44,912 bases of DNA. Origin: Bacillota bacterium (lineage in GTDB: Bacteria; Bacillota_I; Bacilli_A; RFN20; CAG-826). The stretch is from contig JAUNOH010000003.1 of the NCBI GenBank assembly GCA_030537155.1, positions 63,847 through 108,758 on the forward strand, written 5' to 3'. A program made the position numbers and the translations under genes. Shown one piece after another: positions 16,874 to 25,792 of this stretch. Below the pieces are notes generated by a model, which worked only from the letters and a program-made list of their open reading frames with translations, was not told where the DNA came from and did no database searches. Positions within the stretch are counted from its first letter, which is position 1; each line of letters begins with the position of its first letter.

Positions 16874-17989
16874 TCAGATGCGCGTCAATTCCGCGTTGAA
16901 CTTCGGATCGAGGTCGAAGCCAAGGCTTAGTCCGTAAATACTGCCGCCCGTCTTTTCAAGTTCCTCATCGACCACATCGGAGAGGATATCCTCGACCTTG
17001 CTGTTCTCGCGGTAACAGGTCTGGACGGCGGAGACATCGTCGTTTGGATTGGCCCATTGCGTCATTCCCATCACATAGGTTATCTGCACAGCTAGGGATT
17101 TCCCCCACCATTTTGAGCTGATATTGATTTCCAGCAGGGAATAGCCGTTCGGGAAACTGATTAACGAGCTGTGGCATAAATATCTTGTCCGCCGCATGAA
17201 CTCGGTTTCGATTTTTAATCGGAAGAGTTCTTTTGGATTGCTGGAGAGGTCGAAATCGACACTGCTAGCGGGGGCGCGTTCGCTCTCAAAAAGAGATCCG
17301 GCAGTTTGGCTGGGTCTGTAATCGGCATCCTGTTTCTTTTCCCGCTTGCGAGGTTTCTCGCGGTGCAAACTGAGGGCAAAAGGCACTGGGGCCTCACGGA
17401 CGTGAATCGCGACCAAAGCGATGATGAGCGGCAAGCAGAAAATCACCGCCACGGCTATTCCTCCCCCTGAGGAATTCAGATAAATCGCGGCGATTGCCAG
17501 GCTGAGAAAATAGCTCACTAAGTAAAATATCAAATTGACAAAGGGGAACAATCGTCTCGGCCTGCCGATGAAGAAATGAACCAATAGGTATCCAATCGGC
17601 AACAGGGGATTGCAAAAGGCGGTGAAAATAAGAGCCCACTCAAAAACGGAGATGCCGGCGTATTCGGGCCGACTTGGGTCAAGATTGCCGATGCTTAGCG
17701 CAAGAAAGCAGAGAAATAGCGAAAGCAGTACCAGGAGAAAATATACGATGTCGGCTAACAAACTTAAGAAGATGTTGTGGGATCCCCCGTCTCCTCCGTA
17801 CCAATAAAATACGATGAAATATACAAGCGAGAGTAACGCGGTGAATCCAAATAGAAGCGTCGATGTTTCCAAAACCGTTTTCTCGTAGTGTCCCAAAGCT
17901 AGGCAAACGAGAAAGATGAAGGCTCCAAGCGAAGTCAAAACGCCTATCAAAACAGGCGCTATTTTCTTTAGAACGGAAGCCACCCCCAT
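16874..17989 (-). CDS. Multi-pass membrane protein with a soluble C-terminal domain, unknown
   Basis: I do not recognise this 371-residue protein. It has about six hydrophobic helices in residues 10-200 (for example FIFLVCLALG, ADIVYFLLVLLSLFL, FVNLIFYLVSYFL). A basic linker (HREKPRKREKKQ) then leads to a 150-residue soluble part with ISSKWWGKSLAVQITY. Base use is more AT-rich than in pnp or typA, with many AAA, ATA and TTT codons, which hints at a different origin. The ATG has no Shine-Dalgarno; a good promoter has its -10 only 9 nt upstream. It is a single-gene unit between rpsO and the divergent typA. Confidence 0.6.
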   Translation of the reverse strand: MGVASVLKKIAPVLIGVLTSLGAFIFLVCLALGHYEKTVLETSTLLFGFTALLSLVYFIVFYWYGGDGGSHNIFLSLLADIVYFLLVLLSLFLCFLALSIGNLDPSRPEYAGISVFEWALIFTAFCNPLLPIGYLLVHFFIGRPRRLFPFVNLIFYLVSYFLSLAIAAIYLNSSGGGIAVAVIFCLPLIIALVAIHVREAPVPFALSLHREKPRKREKKQDADYRPSQTAGSLFESERAPASSVDFDLSSNPKELFRLKIETEFMRRTRYLCHSSLISFPNGYSLLEINISSKWWGKSLAVQITYVMGMTQWANPNDDVSAVQTCYRENSKVEDILSDVVDEELEKTGGSIYGLSLGFDLDPKFNAELTRI

Positions 17990-17998
17990 ACCGCAAAA

Positions 17999-18027
17999 AA
18001 TATATATCCCAACTCGCTTCGAGGCAA
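17999..18027 (-). promoter_or_regulatory. Promoter of the 371-residue membrane protein
   Basis: On the minus strand TTGCCT, 17 nt, TATATT. The -10 ends 9 nt before the ATG, so the leader would be 0-3 nt. The spacer contains a short inverted repeat CTCG-AAG-CGAG. Confidence 0.55.
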
Positions 18028-18148
18028 AAGCAAAATCGCAATTCAGCAGCTATGTCGGTTGCTCACTGGCTCCGAGGTACTCACCACGCACTAATCAAAT
18101 GGAACCGATTTCAAAGCCCCACATAGTGGCCTTTAGGGAGTTTGGTCG

Positions 18149-18177
18149 TTGCGCGCGTGAAAACGGAAGTCTATTAT
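18149..18177 (+). promoter_or_regulatory. typA promoter
   Basis: TTGCGC, 17 nt, TATTAT. The 8-mer GCGCGCGT starts 21 bp before the -10, exactly as in the Nudix promoter at 43.07 kb. A leader of about 25 nt carries GGAGG. Confidence 0.5.
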
Positions 18178-18208
18178 TTTCAAGTCTTTTCAGCCCGGAG
18201 GTATCCCC

Positions 18209-20047
18209 ATGAACGTCAGAAACATCGCCATCATTGCCCACGTCGACCATGGGAAAACCACCTTGGTCAATCAGCTGTTAACCCAGTCTGGCACTTTTCG
18301 CGATAACGAGGCCATCCAGGATAGGATGATGGACTCCAACGCCCTCGAGAGAGAGCGTGGCATCACCATCCTCGCCAAGACCACCGGCATCAACTACAAG
18401 GGATATAAAATCAACATCGTCGACACCCCGGGGCACGCCGACTTCGGCGGCGAGGTCGAACGCATCATGCACATGGTCGACGGGTGCCTGCTTCTAGTCG
18501 ACGCCTTTGAGGGCACCATGCCCCAGACCCGCTTCGTCTTGAAGAATGCCCTCGAGAACCACATCAAGCCGATCGTGGTCATCAACAAAGTCGACCGTCC
18601 TAACGCGGACGTTCAAAAAGCCGTGGACGAGGTTTTGGACCTCTTCATCCAGCTGGGCGCCCCCGATGAGTTCCTCGATTTCCCAATCTGCTACGCCTCG
18701 GCCTTAAATGGCACCTCGAGCCTTTCGCCCGAGCTTGAAAGCCAAGAGCACACCATGGATCCGATTTTGGATTCCATCATCAAATACTGCCCCGAGCCCC
18801 AATGCGATCCGGATGGCGCCTTCCAGTTCCAGCCGGCCCTATTGGACTATAACGATTTCGTCGGCCGTATCGGCATCGGCACCGTCAAGAAAGGCTCCAT
18901 CAAGGTTGGCGACACCGTCACCGACATGAGGCTAGATGGCACCACCAAAGACTTCAAGATCATGAAGCTATACACCTTCTATGGCCTCAAGCGCATCGAG
19001 ACCGACAAAGTCGGAGCCGGCGACATCGTGGCCATGGCCGGGTTCCCCGAGATGAACGTCGGCGAGACCATCTGCCTCCCCGGCCACCTCGAGGCCTTGG
19101 AGAAACTCCGCATCGACGAGCCGACCCTCCAGATGTCCTTTGGCACCAATAGCTCCCCCATGCGTGGGCAGGATGGTAAATTCGTCACCGCCCGTCTGAT
19201 CGAGGAAAGGTTATACCAGGAAGTCCAAAGGGACGTCTCCTTAAAGTTTGAGCGCCTCCCCAATTCCGAGACCTGGATCGTCTCCGGGCGCGGTGAACTC
19301 CACCTCTCCGTCTTAATCGAGACCATGCGCCGCGAAGGCTATGAATTGGAGGTCTCGAAACCCCAGGTCATCGTCAAGGTGATCGACGGGGTCAAATGCG
19401 AACCCTACGAGGATGTTCAAATCGATGTCCCCACCGAGTATGTAGGTGACGTGATGGAAACCCTGGGTAACCGCGGGGCCCAGTTAATCGACATGACGGA
19501 CGCCAACGACGTCTCCAGGTTGATTTACGTCATCCCCTCCCGTGGTTTACTGGGATTCGTCAATAACTTCCTGACCCTGACTAAGGGATATGGCATCATC
19601 AACCACACCTTTAAGGAATATCGCCCACAGCTCAATAAAGTCGTGGGCGAGCGTCCGGTCGGCGTCTTGGTGGCCTCAGAGGCCGGCAAATCCACTGAGT
19701 TTGCCATCGTCAAGATCGAGAACCACGGCACCATGTTCATCTCCCCCGGCGTCATCACCTATGAGGGGATGATCGTCGGTGAGCACCGCTATCCCAATGA
19801 CCTCGTGGTCAATGTCACCGAGAAGAAGCCCCAGAATAACATCCGCTCCTCCACCAAGGAGCAGACCGAGGTCTTAAAGGCCCCGAGGAGGATGTCGCTG
19901 GATGCCTGCCTCGACTACATCAACGAGGATGAGTTGGTCGAGATCACCCCAAGTGCCTACCGCATGAGGAAGAGGATCCTCTCCACCCCCGAGCGTAAGA
20001 AATACGACGCCCGCAAGAAGGCCGAGAAGGAAGCCCTCAACAAATAA
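18209..20047 (+). CDS. typA: Ribosome-associated GTPase TypA/BipA
   Basis: This 612-residue translational GTPase binds 70S ribosomes and aids 50S assembly under stress or cold. The G domain has HVDHGKT (G1), GITI (G2), DTPGHADF (G3) and NKVDRP (G4). The second domain, two EF-G-like domains and the TypA-specific C-terminal region (ending near [12 protein letters not shown]) follow. Length equals that of typical TypA. The start is set by GGAGG 8 nt upstream. Single-gene unit with its own promoter and terminator. Confidence 0.98.
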   Translation: MNVRNIAIIAHVDHGKTTLVNQLLTQSGTFRDNEAIQDRMMDSNALERERGITILAKTTGINYKGYKINIVDTPGHADFGGEVERIMHMVDGCLLLVDAFEGTMPQTRFVLKNALENHIKPIVVINKVDRPNADVQKAVDEVLDLFIQLGAPDEFLDFPICYASALNGTSSLSPELESQEHTMDPILDSIIKYCPEPQCDPDGAFQFQPALLDYNDFVGRIGIGTVKKGSIKVGDTVTDMRLDGTTKDFKIMKLYTFYGLKRIETDKVGAGDIVAMAGFPEMNVGETICLPGHLEALEKLRIDEPTLQMSFGTNSSPMRGQDGKFVTARLIEERLYQEVQRDVSLKFERLPNSETWIVSGRGELHLSVLIETMRREGYELEVSKPQVIVKVIDGVKCEPYEDVQIDVPTEYVGDVMETLGNRGAQLIDMTDANDVSRLIYVIPSRGLLGFVNNFLTLTKGYGIINHTFKEYRPQLNKVVGERPVGVLVASEAGKSTEFAIVKIENHGTMFISPGVITYEGMIVGEHRYPNDLVVNVTEKKPQNNIRSSTKEQTEVLKAPRRMSLDACLDYINEDELVEITPSAYRMRKRILSTPERKKYDARKKAEKEALNK

Positions 20048-20052
20048 AATAA

Positions 20053-20080
20053 AGCGCAGCCCGTTGAGCTGCGCTTTTTT
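20053..20080. terminator. Bidirectional terminator between typA and ribF
   Basis: AGCGCAGC and GCTGCGCT form a perfect 8-bp stem with a 7-nt loop. The plus-strand tail is TTTTTT; the minus-strand tail is TTATTTTATTT. The ribF stop codon lies at the edge of the T-run. Confidence 0.88.
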
Positions 20081-20966
20081 ATCTATCCAAACTCTTCCGC
20101 CAAAGGAAGTCTTTCTCCAATTGGGCCGATAGCTTTTCCAGGCTATCGAACTTCATCTCGTCTCGTTCTCTATCAAAGAGGGAGAGATGGACTTTTTTCC
20201 CATATAGGTCTTCGCCCTCATAATCGAGGAGATAGGCCTCGAATGATGGGGTATCCCTTTTCCCGATGGTCGGGTTGACGCCGACGTTGACCATGGCCCG
20301 GAAGCTTTTTCCATCGATTTCGGCGATTCCGGCATACACCCCGAATTTAGGGACGACATATTCATACTCCAAAGCCAAATTTATCGTCGGGAAGCCGAGT
20401 TTATGGCCGTTATGGAGACCTTTGGCCACTACTCCCGAAAGGACGTAGTCATGCCCCAGAAGGCGATTGGCCTTTTTTATATCGCCGTTGGCGATGAGGA
20501 TTTTTATATTCCTCGAGGCGATCTTCTCGTCACCGTCATTAAGTAAGTCGATCTCCTCGACCGCAAAGTGTTTTCTCAATTCCTCCAAGCCGCCTGAGGC
20601 CTTGCTCCCGAAGCGGTAATCGGAGCCGCAGATGACCTTTTTGACGCCAAGGAGCACGAGGTACTTATTTATGAATTCCTCGGGGCTCAGGGCGAAGAAT
20701 TCAAGGTTGACGGGGATGATGTAGAAATCGTCGATCCCAATCTTACCCATCAAGGCGACCTTATCCTTTAGCCCGGTGAGGACATAGGGCGATTTCCCAT
20801 TTTGGAGGAAGGAGGCGGGATCTTTATCGAATAGCAAAACCCCGGCCTTTTGCCTGGCCCCGGATTCCAATAGCTTCTTATGCCCGAGGTGGACCCCGTC
20901 GAAATCCCCGAGGCAGATTATCGGGTTACCGGCTTTGATGGGTCCTTCCAAAATAGTGATACCCAT
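20079..20966 (-). CDS. ribF: Bifunctional riboflavin kinase / FMN adenylyltransferase
   Basis: The enzyme makes FMN and then FAD from riboflavin. The 295-residue protein has an N-terminal nucleotidyltransferase domain (GDFDGVHLGHKKLL near residue 20; GSDYRFG near 115) and a C-terminal flavokinase domain (KLGFPTINLALE, then VNVGVNPTIGK and LLDYEGEDLYGK). It shares one base with the truB stop (TAATG), so the two are translationally coupled, an arrangement common in Firmicutes. Confidence 0.96.
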   Translation of the reverse strand: MGITILEGPIKAGNPIICLGDFDGVHLGHKKLLESGARQKAGVLLFDKDPASFLQNGKSPYVLTGLKDKVALMGKIGIDDFYIIPVNLEFFALSPEEFINKYLVLLGVKKVICGSDYRFGSKASGGLEELRKHFAVEEIDLLNDGDEKIASRNIKILIANGDIKKANRLLGHDYVLSGVVAKGLHNGHKLGFPTINLALEYEYVVPKFGVYAGIAEIDGKSFRAMVNVGVNPTIGKRDTPSFEAYLLDYEGEDLYGKKVHLSLFDRERDEMKFDSLEKLSAQLEKDFLWRKSLDR

Positions 20967-21808
20967 TAGAATAATCCCCTCTCGGAGACGTATTTATCCC
21001 CGCTTCTTTTATAGACGGCCAAGGCCACTCCCTCATGGATAAGAAGCAGCTTCTCCTCCTCTCTGTTCAAATAAATCGATACCCCGTTCATGACTTTTTT
21101 GGATAGGGTCTCGTCACATTCATAATGCGGTAGATCTATCAGGGGGGTCGGGTCGATGATGTCCTCACTGGACAAGACATCCAATTTAACCGCGTCCTCT
21201 ACCGAAAGCTTCCCAATTTTAATTCTCCTGAGGGAGGTCAGATAGCCGACGGATCCCAATTCTTTGGCGATATCCTCGCCCAAGACGCGGATATAAGTCC
21301 CTTTCGAGGCTTTGACCCGGAAGGATATCTCATCCTCAGAGAAGGAAACTAGTTCCAGGGAAAAGATCTCGATCGGATAGGATTTCCTCTCCATCTCCAC
21401 TCCTTTATGGGCGTATTTATACATCGCCACCCCATCGACTTTATGGGCGCTCGTCAAAGGGGCCAGCTGCATCTGCTTCCCAAGGAATTTTAAGAAGACG
21501 GATTTGATTTTCTCCTCGTCAAAAGAAGGGATGGGATCGTTGCTTTTTGTTATTTCCCCATCGGGATCCCCGGTCGAGGAATGATATCCCAGTTTGAGGG
21601 TGGCCTCATATTCCTTCTCGCCATCCTCCAGATATGGGAGGAATTTCGTCCCCTTATTGACGGCAATCACCAAAAGACCGCTCGCGAAGGGATCCAGGGT
21701 ACCCAGATGACCCACCTTTTTAAGGTGAAGGGAGTGCGCTATGATATTATCGGCTTTACGGCTGGTTAGGCCGATGTCTTTATCCAGGAGAATTAATCCG
21801 TCATTCAT
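20966..21808 (-). CDS. truB: tRNA pseudouridine(55) synthase
   Basis: TruB makes pseudouridine 55 in the T-loop of tRNAs. At 280 residues it starts GLILLDKDIGLTSR and carries the catalytic motif GHLGTLDPFASGLL with the nucleophile Asp near residue 40. KxDGVAMYKYAHKG-type and RVLGEDIA segments follow. In most Firmicutes truB comes straight after rbfA; here a TtcA-like gene on the opposite strand lies between. There is no Shine-Dalgarno; a perfect TATAAT ends 8 nt before the ATG. Confidence 0.96.
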   Translation of the reverse strand: MNDGLILLDKDIGLTSRKADNIIAHSLHLKKVGHLGTLDPFASGLLVIAVNKGTKFLPYLEDGEKEYEATLKLGYHSSTGDPDGEITKSNDPIPSFDEEKIKSVFLKFLGKQMQLAPLTSAHKVDGVAMYKYAHKGVEMERKSYPIEIFSLELVSFSEDEISFRVKASKGTYIRVLGEDIAKELGSVGYLTSLRRIKIGKLSVEDAVKLDVLSSEDIIDPTPLIDLPHYECDETLSKKVMNGVSIYLNREEEKLLLIHEGVALAVYKRSGDKYVSERGLF

Positions 21809-21835
21809 GCGGTGAAATTATATATAATTTAAACC
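21809..21835. promoter_or_regulatory. Symmetrical divergent promoter of truB and the ttcA-like gene
   Basis: The 27 bp between the two ATG codons hold a perfect 16-bp palindrome (21815-21830) made of two abutting -10 boxes: ATTATA (21817-21822, TATAAT on minus) and TATAAT (21823-21828, plus). They end 8 and 7 nt before their ATGs. Neither side has room for a Shine-Dalgarno, and -35 boxes would fall inside the opposite coding regions, where matches are poor. Confidence 0.7.
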
Positions 21836-22981
21836 ATGCAGAGCATCAGGAAAGTATTGGCGGCCTTACGGAAGGCCGATGAACAGTTCTCGTTGATCGA
21901 GGATGGGGATAAAATCGCCCTCGGCGTCTCCGGGGGCAAGGATTCAATGTGCCTTTTGAAGGCCCTCTCGATCTATGGCAAATTCGCCAAGAAGAATTTC
22001 ACCATCTTCCCGATCATGTTAGACCTCGGCTTCGATGGCTTCGATTCCAGCAAGGTTGAGCGTTACTGCGGCGAACTCGGATTATCCCTCCAGGTCGTCG
22101 ATAACAAATTCGTCTACGGCATCCTCTTGTCCCATCAGGATCAGGGCAAGCACATCCCCTGCTCCATCTGCTCGAGGATGAAGAAGGCCGGCATCAACGA
22201 CGCGGCCAAGAAACTCGGCTGCAACAAAGTGGCCTTCGCCCATCATAAAGACGATGCCATCGAGACTTTGTTCATGAACATGGTCCATGGCGGGAGGATT
22301 GCCACCTTCGAGCCGAAGATGACTCTTGAGAGGGCCGGCGTCACCTTCATCCGCCCCCTGATACTATGCGGGGAGAAGGAGATTACCAAGATGGTCAAGG
22401 AGGAGCACATCCCGGTGCTCCGCCGCATCTGCCCCGCCGATGGCGAGACCGAACGCGAGGAGATCAAGGAAGAGCTTAAGAAGATTTATAAATCCCGCCC
22501 CGAAAGCGAGAAGAACTTCCTCTCGATGCTATCCGATTATAAGCATGCGAAGCTATTCTACGACGACCTCCAATACCAGAACGCCGAGGATGACACCATC
22601 TCCCTCCACCCCCTCACCAGCCCCCAGGATGTCCTCGAATACGATGAGCTCCGCGAGGCCCACCGGAAGGATTTAAACGCCATCCCCCTCGGGAGCGAGG
22701 CCTACATCATCTTAAGGAACGGCCGCACGGTCGGGGCCGTCTCAATCAAAATCGAGAACCCCCATCAGGTGAATATCCTTCAGCTCGACGTCTTATCGGG
22801 CGCCAAACCGCGCCGCGAGGCGGTCTTGCGCCAGATAATGTATATATATTCCCGCCAGATGAACCCCTGCCTATTCGTCTATCAGGCCATCGGCAAAGAG
22901 GTGGCCAGGCACTGCAACTACAAGCAGGAGACCCTCGAAAACGGCAAGCTCGGTGAATACACCTACAAGTCGATTAAATAG
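21836..22981 (+). CDS. TtcA/TilS-family tRNA thiolase-like PP-loop enzyme with extra C-terminal domain
   Basis: This 381-residue protein is a PP-loop ATPase related to TtcA, which puts sulfur on tRNA cytidine 32. Motifs are SGGKDS (32-37), CSICSRMK (about 109-116), HHKDDAIET (about 142-150) and a third cysteine in RRICPADGE (about 200), matching the three Cys ligands of the TtcA iron-sulfur cluster. TtcA proteins are about 250-310 residues. Here residues ~250-381 form an extra domain with AYIILRNGRTVGAVSI and a later helix-strand-helix that looks like a GNAT acetyltransferase half. It is divergent from truB and convergent with rbfA. The enzyme class is firm, the exact target less so. Confidence 0.8.
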   Translation: MQSIRKVLAALRKADEQFSLIEDGDKIALGVSGGKDSMCLLKALSIYGKFAKKNFTIFPIMLDLGFDGFDSSKVERYCGELGLSLQVVDNKFVYGILLSHQDQGKHIPCSICSRMKKAGINDAAKKLGCNKVAFAHHKDDAIETLFMNMVHGGRIATFEPKMTLERAGVTFIRPLILCGEKEITKMVKEEHIPVLRRICPADGETEREEIKEELKKIYKSRPESEKNFLSMLSDYKHAKLFYDDLQYQNAEDDTISLHPLTSPQDVLEYDELREAHRKDLNAIPLGSEAYIILRNGRTVGAVSIKIENPHQVNILQLDVLSGAKPRREAVLRQIMYIYSRQMNPCLFVYQAIGKEVARHCNYKQETLENGKLGEYTYKSIK

Positions 22982-22990
22982 AAAAAAGAA

Positions 22991-23019
22991 AACGGATGCC
23001 GCGAAGCATCCGTTTTTTT
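22991..23019. terminator. Bidirectional terminator between the ttcA-like gene and rbfA
   Basis: AACGGATGC and GCATCCGTT form a perfect 9-bp stem with a 6-nt loop. The plus tail is TTTTTTTC; the minus tail is TTTCTTTTTTC. Confidence 0.9.
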
Positions 23020-23390
23020 CATTCGTCGGAATCGCCCTTTTTGGCGTTCTCGAGGTCATCGCCCTCTTTTTGGAGGGCCTTCTCGAGGCTATCCATCCGG
23101 TCGAAGGATTCGTCATAGACGAACTCGATCTGGGGGGCTTTGTAGAGGTCGAGCCGCTTGGCGAGCTTGCTCCTGACGAAGCCCTCGCTTTTTTTCAGCT
23201 CCAATAACCTCTGATGGGGGTATTTCTGCCCGAGGAAGGTCACATAGACTATGGCCTTGGAATAATCGTTATAAACCTCGACCTCATTGACCGAGACCAT
23301 CCCGATCTTCGGGTTTTTTATCTCCAGTTGGACGATATCGGCGATGTTTTTCCCGATCAGGTGCTTGATGCGTCCGTTTCTCTCGGCCAT
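23019..23390 (-). CDS. rbfA: Ribosome-binding factor A
   Basis: RbfA binds the 30S subunit and helps mature the 5' end of 16S rRNA. The 123-residue protein has the KH-like fold; recognisable parts are HLIGKNIADIVQLEIKNPKIGMVSVNEVEV and the RLDLYKAPQIEFVYDES strand. The acidic C-terminus (DDLENAKKGDSDE) is a normal variable tail. It lies 2 bp after infB with AAGGAG inside the infB end, and is the last gene of the nusA operon. Confidence 0.95.
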   Translation of the reverse strand: MAERNGRIKHLIGKNIADIVQLEIKNPKIGMVSVNEVEVYNDYSKAIVYVTFLGQKYPHQRLLELKKSEGFVRSKLAKRLDLYKAPQIEFVYDESFDRMDSLEKALQKEGDDLENAKKGDSDE

Positions 23391-23392
23391 CC

Positions 23393-25246
23393 TTACTCCT
23401 TCTCGACGAGCTCGTAGCCCTCGACGATGTCGCCTTCCTTGATGTCGTTATAGCCCTCGATGGTGAGGCCGCATTCATAGCCTTCCTTGACCTCCTTCGC
23501 ATCATCCTTGAAGCGTTTTAAGGAGGCGAGCTTGCCTTCGTAGACGATTAGGCCATCGCGGAGCAAACGAATCGAGCAGCCGGCTTTCAATAAACCGGAG
23601 ATGACGTAGCTCCCGGCCACGGTCCCGACCTTGCTGATTTTATAGATGTGGCGGATTTCGGCCTGACCGAGGATCTGCTCGACTTTCTCGATTTTGACGG
23701 CGCCCTTGATGGCGGCGCTCATCTCATCGAGCAGTTCATAGATGATTCGGTGGAGCCTGATCTCGACGTGCTCCTCATCGGCCTTCTGGCGGACCCTGGC
23801 GTCCGGGCGGACGTTGAAGCCGTAGATGATGGCGTTGGAGGCGCTGGCTAAGAGGATATCGCTATCCGATATGGCGCCGGCGGCCGTGTAGATGACCTTG
23901 ACCCGGACTTTATCGGTGGATAGCTTCTCCAAGGAGGCCTTTAAGGCCTCGGCGGAGCCGTTGGTGTCGGCTTTGATGAGGACGTTGATGTCGGTGACGG
24001 ATCCCTCGTTGACGAGGTTATTGAGGTCGGAGAGCGACCTGGCGGCCGAGGCGTTTTGGCTGGCGGCCTTCTTCTCGAGGGCGCGGGCCTCGGCGATGCT
24101 TTTGGCTTCCTTCTCACTCGGGAAGGCCATAAAGCGGTCACCGGCCTGGGGAACGCCGGATAAGCCGATGACGGACACCGGGGTGGCCGGGGTGGCGGCC
24201 TTCAGTATCTGGCGGTGCTCATTCGACATGCGGCGGATTTTGCCATAGATCTCACCCACGACCACGTAATCGGTGGCCTGGAGGGTGCCATTTTGGACCA
24301 AAAGGGTGGCCTTGGGGCCCTCGCCCTTATCGAGGTTTGCCTCCAAAACGGTGCCGGAGGCATAACGGTTGGGGTTGGCCTTTAACTCCCTCATCTCGGC
24401 GACGAGGAGGATCATCTCGAGCAATGCGTCGACCCCGATGCCCTTTTTGGCCGAGATCTCGCAGCTCATCACATCGCCCCCGTATTCCTCGAGGATGACG
24501 TCGTGGGCCAATAAGCCCTCCTTGACGCGCTTGGGGTTGGCCCCGTCCTTATCGATCTTATTGATGGCGACGATGATGGGGACGCCGGCGGCTTTGGCAT
24601 GGCCGATGGCCTCGATGGTCTGCGGCATGACGCCATCATCGGCGGCCACCACCAAGACGACGATGTCGGTGACGGAGGCTCCGCGGGCGCGCATGGCCGT
24701 GAAGGCGGCATGCCCCGGGGTGTCGATGAAGGTGATTTTCTTGCCGTTGACCTCCTTCTGGTAGGCACCGATGGCCTGGGAGATGCCCCCGGCCTCGGTG
24801 GCGGTGATGTGGGAATTCCTGATGGCGTCGATCAAAGTGGTCTTACCATGGTCGACGTGGCCCATGATGGTGACTACCGGCGGCCTCTCGACGAGTGAAG
24901 CCGGATCGTCCTCGATCTCTAATTCCTCAAAGTGGGTGGCGTCGACCAATTTCTCCTTCTTGAAGTCATAGTCGAATTGGAGGCAGACCTCGCCGATCGT
25001 ATCATCGTCTAAGGTCTGGTTCAGGGTGACGGCCTTCCCATTCATGAACAGGTGCTTGATGATGGCGGAGGCGGGGATATTGATGGCCTCGGATAGTTCC
25101 GAGACGGTCACGGGTTTGGTATAGACGAAGACCCCGCCGTTGACCTTGGCCCGGGTGTCGGGTTTCTTCTGGTGCCCTTCGAAGTTGGATTGGCGCTGCG
25201 GGCGGTCGTCGCGCTTATTGAAGTTGTTGTTGCCTTTTTTCTTCAT
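23393..25246 (-). CDS. infB: Translation initiation factor IF-2
   Basis: IF-2 is the GTPase that places initiator tRNA on the 30S subunit. The 617-residue protein has a short basic N-terminus ([19 protein letters not shown]), an IF-2N domain ([23 protein letters not shown]), a G domain with [16 protein letters not shown] and NKID, then domains II, III and the fMet-tRNA-binding C2 domain. The reading frame is open six codons further up (MERRIG), but those codons are the Shine-Dalgarno AAAGGAG itself, so I start at MKKKG. It lies 2 bp after ylxQ. Confidence 0.98.
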   Translation of the reverse strand: MKKKGNNNFNKRDDRPQRQSNFEGHQKKPDTRAKVNGGVFVYTKPVTVSELSEAINIPASAIIKHLFMNGKAVTLNQTLDDDTIGEVCLQFDYDFKKEKLVDATHFEELEIEDDPASLVERPPVVTIMGHVDHGKTTLIDAIRNSHITATEAGGISQAIGAYQKEVNGKKITFIDTPGHAAFTAMRARGASVTDIVVLVVAADDGVMPQTIEAIGHAKAAGVPIIVAINKIDKDGANPKRVKEGLLAHDVILEEYGGDVMSCEISAKKGIGVDALLEMILLVAEMRELKANPNRYASGTVLEANLDKGEGPKATLLVQNGTLQATDYVVVGEIYGKIRRMSNEHRQILKAATPATPVSVIGLSGVPQAGDRFMAFPSEKEAKSIAEARALEKKAASQNASAARSLSDLNNLVNEGSVTDINVLIKADTNGSAEALKASLEKLSTDKVRVKVIYTAAGAISDSDILLASASNAIIYGFNVRPDARVRQKADEEHVEIRLHRIIYELLDEMSAAIKGAVKIEKVEQILGQAEIRHIYKISKVGTVAGSYVISGLLKAGCSIRLLRDGLIVYEGKLASLKRFKDDAKEVKEGYECGLTIEGYNDIKEGDIVEGYELVEKE

Positions 25247-25248
25247 CC

Positions 25249-25545
25249 CTATTCTCCTTTCCATGATTCCGCCAATTTCTTGGCGGCTTTTTTATCCAAT
25301 AATCCGATGGCGGAGACCTCCCCCAGTCCGAGGGAAGCCCCGAGTTCGGCTTTGCTATAGCCGCCTAAGACGGCGACTTCGGCCGATTTGGCCTTGTTGA
25401 GGTAGGTCTTGCGGCTCCTATCGGAGGCATCATCGGCCAGAATCAATATGGCGATCCTATCCATCTTGTAGAGGAGGCTCTCCCCTATCAATAGCTTGCC
25501 GGCCCGATTGAGCAGTCCGAGGAATTGAAGGCTTTTGTCGTTCAT
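25249..25545 (-). CDS. YlxQ, L7Ae-like RNA-binding protein
   Basis: This 98-residue protein has the L7Ae/L30e fold: GLLNRAGKLLIGESLLYKM, then IAILILADDASDRSRKTYLNKA and VAVLGGYSKAELGASLG. Members bind kink-turn-type RNA. Its place between ylxR and infB is the standard Firmicutes position. It overlaps ylxR by 4 bp. Confidence 0.9.
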   Translation of the reverse strand: MNDKSLQFLGLLNRAGKLLIGESLLYKMDRIAILILADDASDRSRKTYLNKAKSAEVAVLGGYSKAELGASLGLGEVSAIGLLDKKAAKKLAESWKGE

Positions 25546-25790
25546 AGTTTTGCCCTCAATTCCGCGTAGAAACCCTCAGGGAGCTTGAGCCTGAAGCGCT
25601 TCTCCAATAGGAGCTTCGCCTCGGCCTTATCGAGGGTTTCCTCATCTTTCAGTAGGTATATGCCCCTCCCTGGCATATCGCCTTTTTCATCGAGTACCGG
25701 GGTCTCCCCCACCACGACGAAACGGAAGAGCCTATCTTTCGGATAGGACTTCCGAGAGAGGATGTCCATGCGGGTATTTTCTACCTGCAC
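25542..25790 (-). CDS. YlxR family RNA-binding protein, short N-terminus
   Basis: This 82-residue protein occupies the YlxR position and has the family signature MPGRGIYLL (GRGxY). The usual N-terminal RKCxxxG part is weak: DILSRKSYPKDRLFRFVVV keeps the basic strand but lacks the Cys. YlxR proteins are small basic proteins, in Clostridioides linked to RNase P. It starts 2 bp after the nusA stop. Confidence 0.8.
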   Translation of the reverse strand: MQVENTRMDILSRKSYPKDRLFRFVVVGETPVLDEKGDMPGRGIYLLKDEETLDKAEAKLLLEKRFRLKLPEGFYAELRAKL

Positions 25791-25792
25791 GA

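Noticed and set aside
25247-25264. Six extra N-terminal codons (MERRIG) for IF-2
   Set aside because: These codons are the Shine-Dalgarno sequence of the ATG at 25246.
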